DNA of 64,000 nucleotides from Microvirga sp. VF16 (GCF_016864375.1 NZ_CP069356.1:62001-126000), one strand, 5' to 3'; numbered from the stretch's first letter, positions 44,599-54,960 are shown. Made by a program: numbers and translations. Notes: a model not told the origin generated them from the letters alone.

Positions 44599-45558
44599 AT
44601 GACGGATTACGTGATCAGGCGCCTCCTCGTGGCGATCCCGAGCCTGCTCGGGATCAGCCTCATCCTGTTCACAGTGCTGGCGCTCGCGCCCGGGGACCCG
44701 TTCAGCGAGCTTGCGACAAACCCGAACATCCCGCCTGAGGTGCGGGCGAACCTGCGCGAGAGTTTCGGGCTTGATGACCCCATTCTGGTGCGCTACCTGC
44801 GCTGGCTTGCCGCGATGGCGCAGGGCGACTGGGGCTTCTCGTTCGCGAGCCGCGTCGACGTCGACACGCTCATCCTCCAGCGTGTGCCCACCACGCTCTT
44901 CGTCATCGGATCGTCCCAAGTTCTAGCGCTCGCCATCGCGCTGCCCGTCGGGATCTATGCCGCGACCCGTCCTTACTCCGTGTTCGACCAGATCGCGAAC
45001 ACCCTCGCCTTTGTCGGGTTCTCGCTGCCAACCTTCTTCACGGGACTGCTCCTCATCCTGATCTTCTCAATCAAGCTCGACTGGCTGCCGTTTGTCTACA
45101 GGGCCGACATCCCGGAGACTGGCTGGCGCTGGTATTGGGAGCACGCCCGGCAGGCACTCATGCCAGTCCTCGTCCTGGGCCTGTTTCAGGCAGCGTCCTA
45201 CACTCGTTACGTGCGCGCGGCGGTGCTGGACGTGGTTCGGCTGGACTATGTCACCACGGCACGCGCTAAGGGCTTGCCCGAGCGGACCGTGACGCTGCGC
45301 CATGTTGCGCGCAACGCCCTCATCCCGGTGGTCACCCTCGTGGCGTTGCAGATGCCCGCCGTCTTCGGCGGCGCCATCGTCACCGAGCAGATCTTCCGGG
45401 TGCCCGGCATCGGATCCCTTCTCATCAACGCGATGCTCGCGAATGACACCCCGGTCGTCATGGCGGTAACCTTCGTCTTCGCCTGCCTCGTCGTATTCTT
45501 CAACCTCCTCGCAGACGTGCTCTATGGCTGGCTCGATCCCCGCATCTCTTTCCGATAA
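44599..45558 (+). CDS. ABC transporter permease (DppB type)
   Basis: The 319-residue membrane protein has an N-terminal helix (LLVAIPSLLGISLILFTVLALAPGDP), the coupling loop DYVTTARAKGLPERTVTLRH and the C-terminal EQIFRVPGIGSLLINAML typical of the first permease. It starts 40 bp after the binding protein gene. Its 3' end overlaps the next permease gene by 35 bp, an unusually long overlap. Confidence 0.92.
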   Translation: MTDYVIRRLLVAIPSLLGISLILFTVLALAPGDPFSELATNPNIPPEVRANLRESFGLDDPILVRYLRWLAAMAQGDWGFSFASRVDVDTLILQRVPTTLFVIGSSQVLALAIALPVGIYAATRPYSVFDQIANTLAFVGFSLPTFFTGLLLILIFSIKLDWLPFVYRADIPETGWRWYWEHARQALMPVLVLGLFQAASYTRYVRAAVLDVVRLDYVTTARAKGLPERTVTLRHVARNALIPVVTLVALQMPAVFGGAIVTEQIFRVPGIGSLLINAMLANDTPVVMAVTFVFACLVVFFNLLADVLYGWLDPRISFR

Positions 45559-46456
45559 AGCGGCTTCCCCAGTTGCTCGCTCCGCCTCACGGGGCAGCGA
45601 GACCTGGCGGCGGTTCCGTCGCCACCGGCTGGCGGTGGCGGGGGCTTTCATCTTGAGCTTGATGTGCCTCGGCGTGATGTTCGGATCCCTGCTCTGGCCC
45701 GTCGCAATCAATGACATCGACTTCGCGGCAACCTTGCAGGGCCCGTCCCTCGCTCATCCGTTTGGCACCGACGACCTGGGCCAGGACCTGCTCGCGCGCA
45801 TGATCTATGGCGGGCGCATCTCGCTTGCGGTTGGATTCGCCGCGATGATCATCGCGACCCTCGTCGGGGTCGTGATCGGCGCGGTCGCCGGCATGTCCCG
45901 CGGCATCGCCAACTCCTTTCTGACGTGGCTTACCGACCTCTTCCTGTCGCTGCCGCAGCTGCCGCTCCTGCTTCTCGTCATCTATCTCTTCCGCGACCGG
46001 CTCAAGGCTGTGTTCGGCCTAGAGGGCGGTGTCTTCGTCGTGATCGTGCTGGTGATCGGAGGCTTGCGCTGGATGCCAGTGGCTCGCTTGGTGCGGGCGC
46101 AGTTCCTCTCTCTGCGGGAGAAGGAATTCGTCGAGGCGGCGCGCTCCCAAGGCGCGAGCCGGTGGCATCAGGTGATGCGTCACATTCTGCCAAACGCGCT
46201 CGGACCTGTGATCGTAGCGAGCACGATTGAGGTCTCGACGGCAATTATCGCGGAATCGACCCTCTCGTTCCTCGGCCTTGGCTTCCCACCGGACATTCCC
46301 ACGTGGGGACGCATCCTTTTTGACGCCAAGGATCATCTTGAGTTTGCTCCCCACTGGGCGCTTTTTCCAGGAGCCGCGATCTTCCTCACTGTCCTGTCAA
46401 TCAACTTCGTCGGTGACGGCCTGCGCGATGCGCTCGACCCGCGACGCATCATCTAG
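45524..46456 (+). CDS. ABC transporter permease (DppC type)
   Basis: The 310-residue membrane protein has one N-terminal helix (LAVAGAFILSLMCLGVMFG), the FGTDDLGQDLLARMIYGGR segment and the coupling loop KEFVEAARSQGASRWHQVMRH. It pairs with the upstream permease. ATG 45524 lies inside the upstream gene; a later start would shorten the cytoplasmic N terminus without loss of the first helix. Confidence 0.9.
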   Translation: MAGSIPASLSDKAASPVARSASRGSETWRRFRRHRLAVAGAFILSLMCLGVMFGSLLWPVAINDIDFAATLQGPSLAHPFGTDDLGQDLLARMIYGGRISLAVGFAAMIIATLVGVVIGAVAGMSRGIANSFLTWLTDLFLSLPQLPLLLLVIYLFRDRLKAVFGLEGGVFVVIVLVIGGLRWMPVARLVRAQFLSLREKEFVEAARSQGASRWHQVMRHILPNALGPVIVASTIEVSTAIIAESTLSFLGLGFPPDIPTWGRILFDAKDHLEFAPHWALFPGAAIFLTVLSINFVGDGLRDALDPRRII

Positions 46457-46474
46457 AGAGCAGGCCGGAGCGTG

Positions 46475-48337
46475 ATGGAATCGATCCTCGATGTTCAGGA
46501 ACTCACCGCCGCCTTCCGCGTCGAGGGTGCGTGGCGCCCCGTCGTGCGCAACCTATCCTTCTCGGTTGGGCCGAAAGAGACCGTCGCCATCGTGGGCGAG
46601 TCGGGCTCCGGCAAGAGCGTGACGGCCCTTTCCATCATGCGCCTCCTGCCCCGCGATACGAGCCGGGTCACGGGGCGGGTGCTCCTCAAAGGCCGTGATC
46701 TCCTGGGATTGCCGAACGCCGAGATGCGCCGCGTTCGTGGCGACGACATCGCCATGATCTTCCAGGAGCCGATGACCAGCCTCAATCCCGTGCTGACCAT
46801 CGGCTTTCAGATAGCGGAAGCGCTGATGCTGCACCGGCGTCTCTCGCGGGCAGAGGCCGACGCGGAGACGGTGCGCCTGCTGGAGAAGGTGCGCATCCCG
46901 AATGCAAGAGCCCGTCTCGACGACTACCCTCACCGGTTCTCGGGCGGCATGCGCCAGCGCGTCATGATCGCCATGGCGCTCGCCTGCCGGCCGAAGCTTC
47001 TCATCGCCGACGAACCGACGACCGCCCTGGACGTGACCATCCAGGCGCAGATCCTCGACCTCGTCAAGAGCCTCCAGGACGAGGAGGGCATGTCCGTCCT
47101 CTTCATCACCCACGACATGGGTGTCGTCGCCGAGATTGCTGACCGAACCGTTGTGATGCTCGACGGCGAAGCGGTCGAGAGCGGGTCCACGGAGACGATC
47201 TTCGCCAGGCCGCGCCAGGGCTACACGCGCGCGCTCATCGCCTCCGTGCCGGTGCTCGGCTCGATGGCTGGGCGACAACATCCAATGCGCTTTCCTGTCG
47301 TCGATCGTGCGACCGGGATCCTGGAGCCCGCCGTCGAGACGCCGGATACGATCGTGCCGTCGACACGGCCCGTGCTCGAAGTCAAGGACCTGACGACGCG
47401 CTTCGATCTGCGGTCCGGCCTGTTCGGCCGGGTGGGCGGACGGGTTCACGCGGTTGAGAACGTCTCGTTCAGCCTCGCTCGCGGCGAGACGCTGGCGCTG
47501 GTTGGCGAATCCGGATGCGGCAAGTCGACGACGGGACGTTCCGTCATGCGGCTGATCGAGCCGCTCGCCGGCTCTGTCCGGCTCGACGGTGAGGACTTGA
47601 TGGGGCTCAGCCCCCGCGAGCTGCAGCAGCGCCGCAGGCTCATCCAGATGATCTTCCAGGATCCGTTCGCAAGCCTCGATCCTCGCATGACGATCGGCAC
47701 CGCGATCGCCGAGCCTCTTCTGATCAATAAGCTCGCAACGCGGCACGAGGCGCGTGAGATCGCCGCCGATCTCCTGAGCCGGGTCGGTCTCTCGCCCGAC
47801 ATGACCAGGCGCTTCCCGCACGAGTTCTCCGGCGGCCAGAGGCAGCGCATCGCGATCGCGCGAGCTCTTGCGGTGGGGCCGAAAGTCATCGTGGCGGACG
47901 AGGCAGTCTCGGCGCTGGACGTCTCGGTCAAGGCCCAGGTCGTCAACCTGATGCTCGACCTGCAGGCGGATCTGCACCTCGCCTTTCTGTTCATTTCCCA
48001 CGATATGGCGGTCGTCGAGCGCGTGAGCCACCGCATCGCCGTGATGTATCTCGGCGAGATCGTCGAGATTGGGCCGCGCAGCGCGATTCTCGAGAACCCT
48101 CAGCACCCCTACACCCGGCGCCTCCTTGCCGCCGTCCCGGTGCCCGACCCGGCGCGACGCGGCAGCCGCCATCGGGTTTCGGACGGGGATATCAAGAGCC
48201 CCATCAGGTCAGTCGACTACCTCCCGCCGGAGCGCCTGTACCGGGAGGCGTCGCCAGGCCATGTCGTCCAGGTCTGGGGCGAGGAGTGGAATGACCCGAT
48301 ACTGGCCAGGGATCTTCAGGGAACGTTGCCCGGCTGA
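46475..48337 (+). CDS. Fused double ABC transporter ATPase (DppD-DppF type)
   Basis: The 620-residue protein carries two nucleotide-binding domains. The first (residues 1-270) has GESGSGKSVT, FSGGMRQRV, LIADEPTTALD and ITHDM. The second (about 300-560) has GESGCGKSTT, FSGGQRQRI, VADEAVSALD and ISHDM. Walker B of the second domain has Ala in place of the usual Pro, but the catalytic Glu is kept. ATG 46475 has GGAG 4 bp upstream; GTG 46472 is an alternative. It energises the importer encoded just upstream. Confidence 0.92.
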   Translation: MESILDVQELTAAFRVEGAWRPVVRNLSFSVGPKETVAIVGESGSGKSVTALSIMRLLPRDTSRVTGRVLLKGRDLLGLPNAEMRRVRGDDIAMIFQEPMTSLNPVLTIGFQIAEALMLHRRLSRAEADAETVRLLEKVRIPNARARLDDYPHRFSGGMRQRVMIAMALACRPKLLIADEPTTALDVTIQAQILDLVKSLQDEEGMSVLFITHDMGVVAEIADRTVVMLDGEAVESGSTETIFARPRQGYTRALIASVPVLGSMAGRQHPMRFPVVDRATGILEPAVETPDTIVPSTRPVLEVKDLTTRFDLRSGLFGRVGGRVHAVENVSFSLARGETLALVGESGCGKSTTGRSVMRLIEPLAGSVRLDGEDLMGLSPRELQQRRRLIQMIFQDPFASLDPRMTIGTAIAEPLLINKLATRHEAREIAADLLSRVGLSPDMTRRFPHEFSGGQRQRIAIARALAVGPKVIVADEAVSALDVSVKAQVVNLMLDLQADLHLAFLFISHDMAVVERVSHRIAVMYLGEIVEIGPRSAILENPQHPYTRRLLAAVPVPDPARRGSRHRVSDGDIKSPIRSVDYLPPERLYREASPGHVVQVWGEEWNDPILARDLQGTLPG

Positions 48338-48528
48338 CCGCTCGAGCCGTCGGGTGCGGTCGGAGGGGGCGCCCTTGCTGTTGCCGATCCCAGCCTGACG
48401 GCAGATCGCATCCGGGCCTAACGCAATCTTTTTGAGTAGTGTGGTGAAGGTTCTGCAAATCGCCTGAGCGGGGCGGTCATGGCAGGATGGTGATGTCTGA
48501 CGTCACTTACTCCGAGAGGAGCCCCACC

Positions 48529-48688
48529 ATGACCAGTACCAAGGATAAACCCGCTACCGCTGCCATCAAGGAGCTTCTGAGCCACAACCCGGACGGGCTG
48601 CGCGAGATTGTGCGCGCCGTCATGCAGGAGATGCTCGAAGCCGAGATGACTGATGCACTCCAGGCCGCAAAGGGGGAGCGCACTGCAG
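48529..48688 (+). pseudogene. IS256-family transposase, N-terminal part (interrupted)
   Basis: The frame encodes an N-terminal helical part (AAIKELLSHNPDGLREIVRA, VMQEMLEAEMTDALQAAKGERT) typical of mutator-type transposases. GAGAGGAG lies before ATG 48529. The coding sequence stops in the target repeat GCACTGCAG (48680-48688) and resumes in the same frame at 51118. Together with the downstream part it would make a complete transposase of roughly 400 residues. Confidence 0.8.
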
Positions 48689-48817
48689 TATTGCGCGACA
48701 ATCTGGATTGGGAGTGCGCGGCGATCAGGATGGTGATTGGCTGTCGCGGCGGGCATGATGATTGTCGCGCCGCGACACAGATGCAAGCGCTTTCTTGATT
48801 GTCGCTGCGAGCGTCAA

Positions 48818-49433
48818 TCAGGATGAGGTCTTAATGGTCGCGCGCGTCGGCGGACGACCTGGTCCGCGTTTACGTTCAATGGCGGCTCTGCGCCGGTAGC
48901 TCTCGACATTCATCGAGGATCAGCAGGTGGTACTTGTCGAGTTTGGCAATCGCCGCCTCCAGCTGCAGATCCCGCCGCGCGCTCTGCAGCTTCGGCACCA
49001 GATCGGTGGTGCGGGTGAACAGCACCCGCCAGCCGTTCTCCACCAGCGCCAGACCCAGCGCCGCCGCCAGGTGCGACTTGCCGCCGCCCGGCGGGCCGAA
49101 CATCAGCAGATTGGCGCCCTTCTCGAGCCAGCTGTCCCCGGCCGCCAGCGCCATCACCTGCGCCTTGCTGATCATCGGCACCGCGGAGAAGTCGAAGCTG
49201 TCGAGGGTCTTGCCAGGCGGCAGTCGCGCCTCCTCGAGATGGCGCTGGATCCGTCGGCTGGCCCGCTCGGCCATCTCGTGCTCGGCCAGAGCCGCCAGGA
49301 AGCGGGCCGCCGGCCAGCCTTCCTTGTCGGCACGGGCGGCGAAGTCCGGCCAGATCGTCTTGATCGCCGGCAGCTGCAGATCGTTGAGCGCCAGGGTCAG
49401 GCGACCGGCATCAATGGCATCGGGGCTCGTCAT
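48818..49433 (-). pseudogene. istB: istB, IS21 helper ATPase, internal deletion
   Basis: The N-terminal part is normal: SWLEKGANLLMFGPPGGGKSHLAAAL gives Walker A and LLILDE gives Walker B. Immediately after ILDE the normal middle region is missing, and the next bases encode, in another frame, MNVESYRRRAAIERKRG, the usual C terminus of IstB. About 55-60 codons are lost between two short GATGA-like sequences. The open frame therefore ends prematurely at 48876. The ATG (49433) overlaps the istA stop. Confidence 0.78.
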
Positions 49434-50940
49434 GCGACCTCTCCCTGATCCACGCGGGCGAGTTCCTCGTAGGCACTGAGCGGTGCATAGGAGACTACGA
49501 TGTCGGGCACCGCACCGGCATCCGGACTGAAGCGGGCGCGCAAGCGCTTGAGGTCTGGCAGCCGGCCGGCCTTCAGATCCGCGTCGAGGTGCTCGGCAAG
49601 TTCGGCCTCGCAGGCGCGCTCGTGCGCTAAGGCGAGCAGATCGACCATGGTGCGGCAGGCGACGCGGGCCGGCAGCTTCCTGATCATCGCTTCGAAGGCA
49701 CGGGCATAGGCGGACCGCGGAAAGAGCTGGTCGCGGTAGACCAGTCCCATCAGCGCCATAGGCTTGCGCCGCAGCGAGTGGATCACGTGCCGGTAATCGA
49801 CCACATGCCCGTGCCGGCCGTTGGGGTGCGCCCGCCCGCGCGGCAGCGTCATCTGGGGCGTGCCGCCAAGATAGACCTCGAGGCGATCATCAAACAGGCG
49901 CACCCGCAGCCGGTGGCCAATCAGGCGCGATGGCACGCTGTAGAACACCTTGCGCAGGACGAAGCCGCTGGTCGAAGTTACCGTGACGATGGCGTCCTCG
50001 TAATCGGCGGTGCGTCGATCCGGCAATTCCTGCAGGGCAGCGCGCTCGACCTCGATGCGCGCGATATTGCGGGCATTGCGGCGCCCGATCACCTCGTCGA
50101 CGAAGCGGCGGTAGGCGTACAAATCGGCAAAGTCGCGTGCGCCACGCAGCAGCAGGGCGTCTTCGATCATCTTCTTGAGATGGCCGTGCACGCTCTCGAT
50201 GGCGCCGTTCTCGTGGGCGATGCCCGTATTGTTGCGGCTCGGCTCCATGCCGTAATGGGTGCACAAGGCATCATAGCGCCGGGTCAGGTCCTCGCGGGCG
50301 TCGCGATCGAGATTGCGGAAGGCGGCCGAGAGGCTGTCGCTGCGATGCTCGCGCGGAGCGCCACCCAAGGCCCAGAGGGCGTTCTGCAGCCCCTCGGCGA
50401 GCGCGACATAGCTCTCGCCGCCGAGCACCACGTGGGCATGCTCGAAGCCGGAATAGGCGAGCCGGAAGTGATAGAGCCGGTGATCGAGCGGCTGGCCGAC
50501 AAGGGTGATGGCCAGATCGGCCATGTCGGTGAAGTCGGACAGGCCCATGCGCCCGGGCTCGTGCACCTGACGGAAGATGACCTCCTGCTCGGGGCCGTGG
50601 AGGGCGCGCCAGGAACGAACCCGGCGCTCGAGGGTGCGGCGGATGCCGGGGCCGAGATCGGGATGGCGGCGGATGATCTCCTCGAAGAGAGCAACGGGCC
50701 GCAGGCTCGGGGCGGCCTGGAGGAGCGGGACGATCTCGCTGTCCCAGACGCTCGCAAGTGGGTCGGGACGCCGGCGCCCGCGTGGGGCTTTCCTCTGCGA
50801 GGGCAGACGCGGGTTCTTATCAATGCGAGAGGCGGTGGAGGGCTGAAGCCGGCTTTGGCAGCGGCGATCGCGGCGGTGTTGGTTTGGCGAAACTTCATGT
50901 ACAGCCTCATCTGGCAGTCGGTGATATGGCGGCCGGGCAA
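49430..50940 (-). pseudogene. istA: istA, IS21 transposase, frameshifted near the N terminus
   Basis: From 50940 (TTG) one frame reads MPGRHITDCQMRLYMKFRQT and NTAAIAAAKAGFS, the normal IstA N terminus with its helix-turn-helix. At about 50845 the frame changes and continues as STASRIDKNPRLPSQRKAPR. The rve catalytic core is intact (DFTDMADLAI, HRSDSLSAAF, NGAIESVHGHLKKMIEDAL with the Glu). A one-base loss would explain it. An alternative in-frame start at 50974 would replace the DNA-binding head with unrelated sequence. Confidence 0.72.
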
Positions 50941-51115
50941 AGGGTGGATTCCTCATTGGCGTGAAGACATCCAATCCTTAGCCGGTCGGCCCCGACTGCC
51001 AGACGGTGTGGTCCTGACGGATCACACCGTCGCCGCTCTCGCTCCCCTTAAGAAGTGACAGCGGCCTCGCACCTCATCCTGATTGCCGATCAACTGCCAC
51101 CCTGATCGCCGCGCG

Positions 51116-52161
51116 GCACTGCAGCTCGCCTCGGTTACCGCGCCGGCTATTACAGCCGTACCCTCATCACCCGCGTCGGCAAACTCGAGCTGCGCGTGCC
51201 GCAGGACCGGGACGGACGCTTCTCCACCGAGCTGTTCGAGCGCTATCAGCGCTCCGAGCAGGCGCTCGTCGCCACGCTGGCCGAGATGTACGTCCAAGGT
51301 GTCTCCACCCGCAAGGTCAAGGCCATCACCGAGGAACTGTGCGGCCACAGTTTCTCGGCCTCGGCCATCTCCGCCACCAACAAGCGCCTGGACGCGAGCT
51401 TGAAGGCCTTTGCGGAGCGGCCGTTGAGTGAGCCGTTCCCGTACCTGATCCTGGATGCCCGCTACGAGAAGGTGCGCGAGGGCGGCATCGTCACGTCGCA
51501 GGCGGTGCTGATTGCTGTGGGCATCGACTGGGACGGCAGGCGCCAGATCCTGGGTGTGGAGATGGCCAACCGCGAAAGCCAGTCCGCCTGGAAGACCTTT
51601 CTGCTCGGCCTGCGCGAGCGCGGTCTCTCCGGCGTGGAACTGGTGGTGGCGGATGATCATGCCGGGTTGCGCGCCGCCATCCGCGAGGTGCTGTCCGAAG
51701 CAGCCTACCAGCGGTGCTACGTGCACTTTCTCCGCAATGCCCTCGATCACCTGCCGCGCAAGGCCGACGATGACTGCCTGCAGGAGCTGCGCTGGCTCTA
51801 CGACCGCCGCTCGGTCGAGGAGGCCCGACGCGATCTGGTGGCCTGGATCGCCAAATGGGAGACGCGCTATCCGCGCCTGGTGGCCTGGGCCGAGGAAACG
51901 ATCGAGGAGACGCTGACCTTCTATCGCCTGCCGCGTCAGCACCATAAGCACCTCAAGAGCACCAACATGCTTGAGCGCCTCAACGAGGAGATCCGGAGAC
52001 GCACCTACGTGGTGCGGATCTTCCCCAATGTGGCCTCATGCTGCCGGCTGGTGCGGACGCTGGCGGTCGAGACCCATGAGAACTGGCTCGAGGCGCACCG
52101 CTATCTCAACATGGACGACCTGAAGGAGCACAAGAAAACCACTCTTCGCGAAGCCGCTTAG
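51116..52161 (+). pseudogene. IS256-family transposase, C-terminal part (interrupted)
   Basis: From 51118 the frame reads TAARLGYRAGYYSRTLITRV, continuing the N-terminal part, then the mutator core. Catalytic Asp residues are in LILDARYEKVREGG and VVADDHAGLRAAI, and the Glu in the LERLNEEIRRRTYVVRIFPN region. The normal start is missing, although GTG 51196 could in principle initiate. The stop at 52161 is followed by the right inverted repeat. Confidence 0.8.
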
Positions 52162-52338
52162 CCAACCTGACCGGCCGCCCCGCTTTGCAGAACTTGACGC
52201 ACACAATCATCTTTTTGTCCGGTCGGTACTGACTAGGTTCGAAGCCAATCAAAGGTCTGCCTTTGATGCTGTGGACGGCTCCCACCCAGCGGTGAGGTAG
52301 CATGGCTGTTGTCAGCAGCCAGCGAACAGGAGCAGCCC

Positions 52339-53364
52339 ATGAGCACGGTCACTACCATTGGTCTGGACATCGCCAAGTCCGTCTTCCAGGTGCATGGCAT
52401 CGATGCCGAAGGGGTCGTGATCATCCGACGCCAGGTCAGGCGAGGGCAGGTGCTCAAGTTCTTTGCTTCCCTGCCACCCTGTCTGATCGGCATCGAGGCC
52501 TGTGCGAGCGCCCATCACTGGTCACGGGAGTTGCAGAGCCTCGGTCATGAGGTGAAGCTCATGCCGCCGGCTTATGTCAAACCGTATGTAAAACGACAGA
52601 AGAACGACATGGCCGATGCCGAGGCGATCTGCGAGGCAGTCACCCGGCCCACCATGCGCTTTGTCGAGACGAAGACGTGCGAGCAGCAAAGCACCCTGAT
52701 GCTGCACCGGGTGCGGCTGATGCAGGTGCGGCAGAGGACCATGCTCACCAATGCGATCCGAGCACACCTGGCGGAGTTCGGCGTGGTGGCGAAGATCGGC
52801 CGGGAAGGTGTTGATGAGTTGCTGCTCATGGTCAGCAACGAAGATGAGCGCATCCCGGAGCTGGCCCGGGCCTGCATCCTGGCCTTGGCCGAGCAACTGG
52901 TGCTGCTCAAGCGCCAGATCCTGGAGATGGACCGACGGATCACCGCCTGCCACCGCGCCAACGAAGTCAGCCGCCGGTTGGCCGAGATCCCCGGTGTGGG
53001 TCCGCTGCTCGCATCAGCTCTCGTGGCCCATGTTCCCAACCCGAAGGCCTTCTCATCCGGGCGCAATCTGGCGGCCTGGATCGGCTTGGTGCCGAAGCAG
53101 AACTCCAGCGGCGGCAAGGAGCGGCTCGGCGGCGTGACCAAACAGGGCAACCGCTACCTGCGCTCCCTGCTGACGGTGGGCGCACTCGCAGTGATCCGCT
53201 TTGCCCAGCGGCACGGGACGAAGCGGCCGTGGATCGTGCAACTGCTGGCGCGGCGGGCCACGAAGGTAGCGGCGGTGGCCCTGGCCAACAAGATGGCCCG
53301 GATGGTGTGGGCGATCATGGCCAAGGGCGAGCACTATCGGGAGCCTGTTGTACAAGCGGCATAA
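52339..53364 (+). CDS. IS110-family (IS1111-like) transposase, outer element, copy B
   Basis: The 341-residue protein is identical to the product of 8880-9905: DEDD domain with GLDIAKSVFQ and C-terminal Transposase_20 domain with IPGVGPLLAS. Identity at protein and apparently DNA level means a very recent duplication or ongoing gene conversion. The start is supported by GGAG 6 bp upstream. Confidence 0.9.
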   Translation: MSTVTTIGLDIAKSVFQVHGIDAEGVVIIRRQVRRGQVLKFFASLPPCLIGIEACASAHHWSRELQSLGHEVKLMPPAYVKPYVKRQKNDMADAEAICEAVTRPTMRFVETKTCEQQSTLMLHRVRLMQVRQRTMLTNAIRAHLAEFGVVAKIGREGVDELLLMVSNEDERIPELARACILALAEQLVLLKRQILEMDRRITACHRANEVSRRLAEIPGVGPLLASALVAHVPNPKAFSSGRNLAAWIGLVPKQNSSGGKERLGGVTKQGNRYLRSLLTVGALAVIRFAQRHGTKRPWIVQLLARRATKVAAVALANKMARMVWAIMAKGEHYREPVVQAA

Positions 53365-53565
53365 TCATCGTCGGAAGGCTCCGGCGATCACGAGGTTGGA
53401 AAGGGCGAACAGACGTTAATGCAGGATCCGGTCGAACCGGGAAGCGGGACACCCCACTCGTGCCAGAGCATCTTGGAATGCGAGCTTTTGGTCGGGACCC
53501 CTTCGCGGAGGGCATTATGGCCAGCGGTCATAAGCACCGCATCAACAGGTCGAACACATGGCCTA
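53365..53565 (+). ncRNA. Candidate bridge RNA region, outer IS110 element, copy B
   Basis: Same sequence as 9906-10106, downstream of the transposase, where IS1111-type elements encode their guide RNA. Inferred from position only. Confidence 0.35.
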
Positions 53566-54960
53566 TGTGGACGGCCCCCGCCTCGCAAGAAGATTTCGGC
53601 ATGGTTTGATCGGATCGCTTGCGGTCATATGTCCGGCCTTTCATTGCAGTCACACATGACCGCTGGCCAAGATGGCGTCCGCTCTGTGAGTTCCCAACAG
53701 CACCGCGGCCTCGCCAGACCACAGTCATGTGCGGAGTGTCTCACCGTCTGGATCGATCGATCACACCATCTGCTCGCTTCCTTGCAAGGTCCGACACCAG
53801 CTCAACACGAGAGCGCTTGAAGGGTTCTCATGTCGGGCTGATCTCTACACAGCGCACGCCGCTGCCGATACTGACGCTGGGGCTTTGTAGCTCTCCCCTG
53901 TCACCATCAGCTTCCAGGCAATGCGGGCGATCTTGTTGGCCAGCGCCACGGCAACCAGCTTGGGCGGCTTGCGCTGGAGCAACGCCACCAGCCACGGCGA
54001 AGGCGGCGCACTCTGGCCGCGCCGCAACTGCCGGATGACAGCAGTCGCCCCGACCACCAGCACGCTGCGCAGGGCCTCGTCACCGGCCCGCGTGATCACC
54101 CCATGCCGCACCTTGCCGGCGGTGGAATGATCCTTCGGGGTCAAGCCAAGCCAGGCGGCAAAGTGGCGGGCCGAGCGAAAGGCCTCGGGTGCAGGCGTCT
54201 TCATCACCAACATCGCAGCGCCGATCGGACCCACCCCAGGAATCCTGGCCAAGCGTCGGCTGATCTCATGGGCGCGGTGCCAAGCCATGAGGCGATCTTC
54301 AATCTCCTCCAATCGGGCCTGCAGCTGCGCATACTCCGTGGCCTGCATCGCAAACAGCTCCCGGGCGAGAGCCGGCAAGGTCTCCTCGGTTTTGACCCGC
54401 TCCAGCAGAGGCTCGATCCGGCACAGCCCCTTAGGGGCAATGAGCCCGAACTCCGCCGCATAGCCGCGGATCACGTTGACCAGCTGGGTGCGCTGCCGGA
54501 TCAAGCGATCGCGCACGCCCACCAGCATCAAGGCCGCCTGCTGGTCGGCTGTTTTGACCGGCACGAAGCGCATGGTGGGCCGGCTCATCGCCTCGCAGAT
54601 CGCCTCGGCATCAGCCGCATCGTTCTTGCCACGCTTGACGTACGGCTTGGCCAATTGCGGCGCGATCAGCTTCACCTGGTGCCCTAACGACTGCAGAAGG
54701 CGCGCCCAATGGTGCGAGCCCCCACAGGCTTCAAGGGCAACTACGGTGGGCGGAAGCTTGCCAAAGAAGGTGATCAGATCCTGGCGCCGCAGCTTCTTGC
54801 GCAGCACCGGCTCCTCGGCGGCATTCACGCCGTGCAGTTGGAAGACGTGCTTTGACGTATCCATTCCGATGCGGATAATCTGGTCCATGGACGGTCTCCT
54901 GTGACTGAGATCTGCAACGACCTCATTCTGGCACAGCGATGCCGTAAGGGGGCCGTCCAC
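53566..54960 (-). mobile_element. Inner IS110-family element, copy B
   Basis: Bounded by GTGGACGGCCCCC and its inverted copy, identical to 10107-11501. The stretch 53566-53844 is noncoding and is the candidate guide-RNA region of this element. Confidence 0.65.
53845..54888 (-). CDS. IS110-family (IS1111-like) transposase, inner element, copy B
   Basis: The 347-residue protein is identical to the product of 10386-11429. It has the DEDD domain (RIGMDTSKHVFQLHG) and C-terminal IPGVGPIGAAML and WLGLTPKDHSTAG segments. ATG 54888 with AGGAGA upstream is the likely start. It is intact. Confidence 0.9.
   Translation of the reverse strand: MDQIIRIGMDTSKHVFQLHGVNAAEEPVLRKKLRRQDLITFFGKLPPTVVALEACGGSHHWARLLQSLGHQVKLIAPQLAKPYVKRGKNDAADAEAICEAMSRPTMRFVPVKTADQQAALMLVGVRDRLIRQRTQLVNVIRGYAAEFGLIAPKGLCRIEPLLERVKTEETLPALARELFAMQATEYAQLQARLEEIEDRLMAWHRAHEISRRLARIPGVGPIGAAMLVMKTPAPEAFRSARHFAAWLGLTPKDHSTAGKVRHGVITRAGDEALRSVLVVGATAVIRQLRRGQSAPPSPWLVALLQRKPPKLVAVALANKIARIAWKLMVTGESYKAPASVSAAACAV

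Larger units (their letters stand above)
48689..51115 (-). mobile_element. IS21-family element inserted in the IS256 transposase gene, degraded
   Basis: The element carries istA and istB on the minus strand. The repeat GCACTGCAG lies on both sides (48680-48688 and 51116-51124). The ends have the multiple terminal repeats of IS21 (GCGCGGCGATCAGG-TGG at 48715 and, inverted, just before 51115). Both genes are damaged, so it should not move on its own. Confidence 0.78.
48435..52208 (+). mobile_element. IS256-family element interrupted by an IS21-family element
   Basis: The 9-bp direct repeat ATCTTTTTG flanks the element (48426-48434 and 52209-52217). The ends share imperfect inverted repeats around GTGTG...TTCTGCAAA and GCGGGGCGG. 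A mutator-type transposase gene is split by 2.4 kb of IS21 sequence. Removing the IS21 insertion and one copy of its target repeat restores a single frame. Confidence 0.82.

Noticed and set aside
49430..50974. istA as an intact 514-codon gene starting at 50974
   Set aside because: The first part of that frame is unrelated to IstA, whereas the normal N terminus is present in another frame, so the gene is frameshifted.
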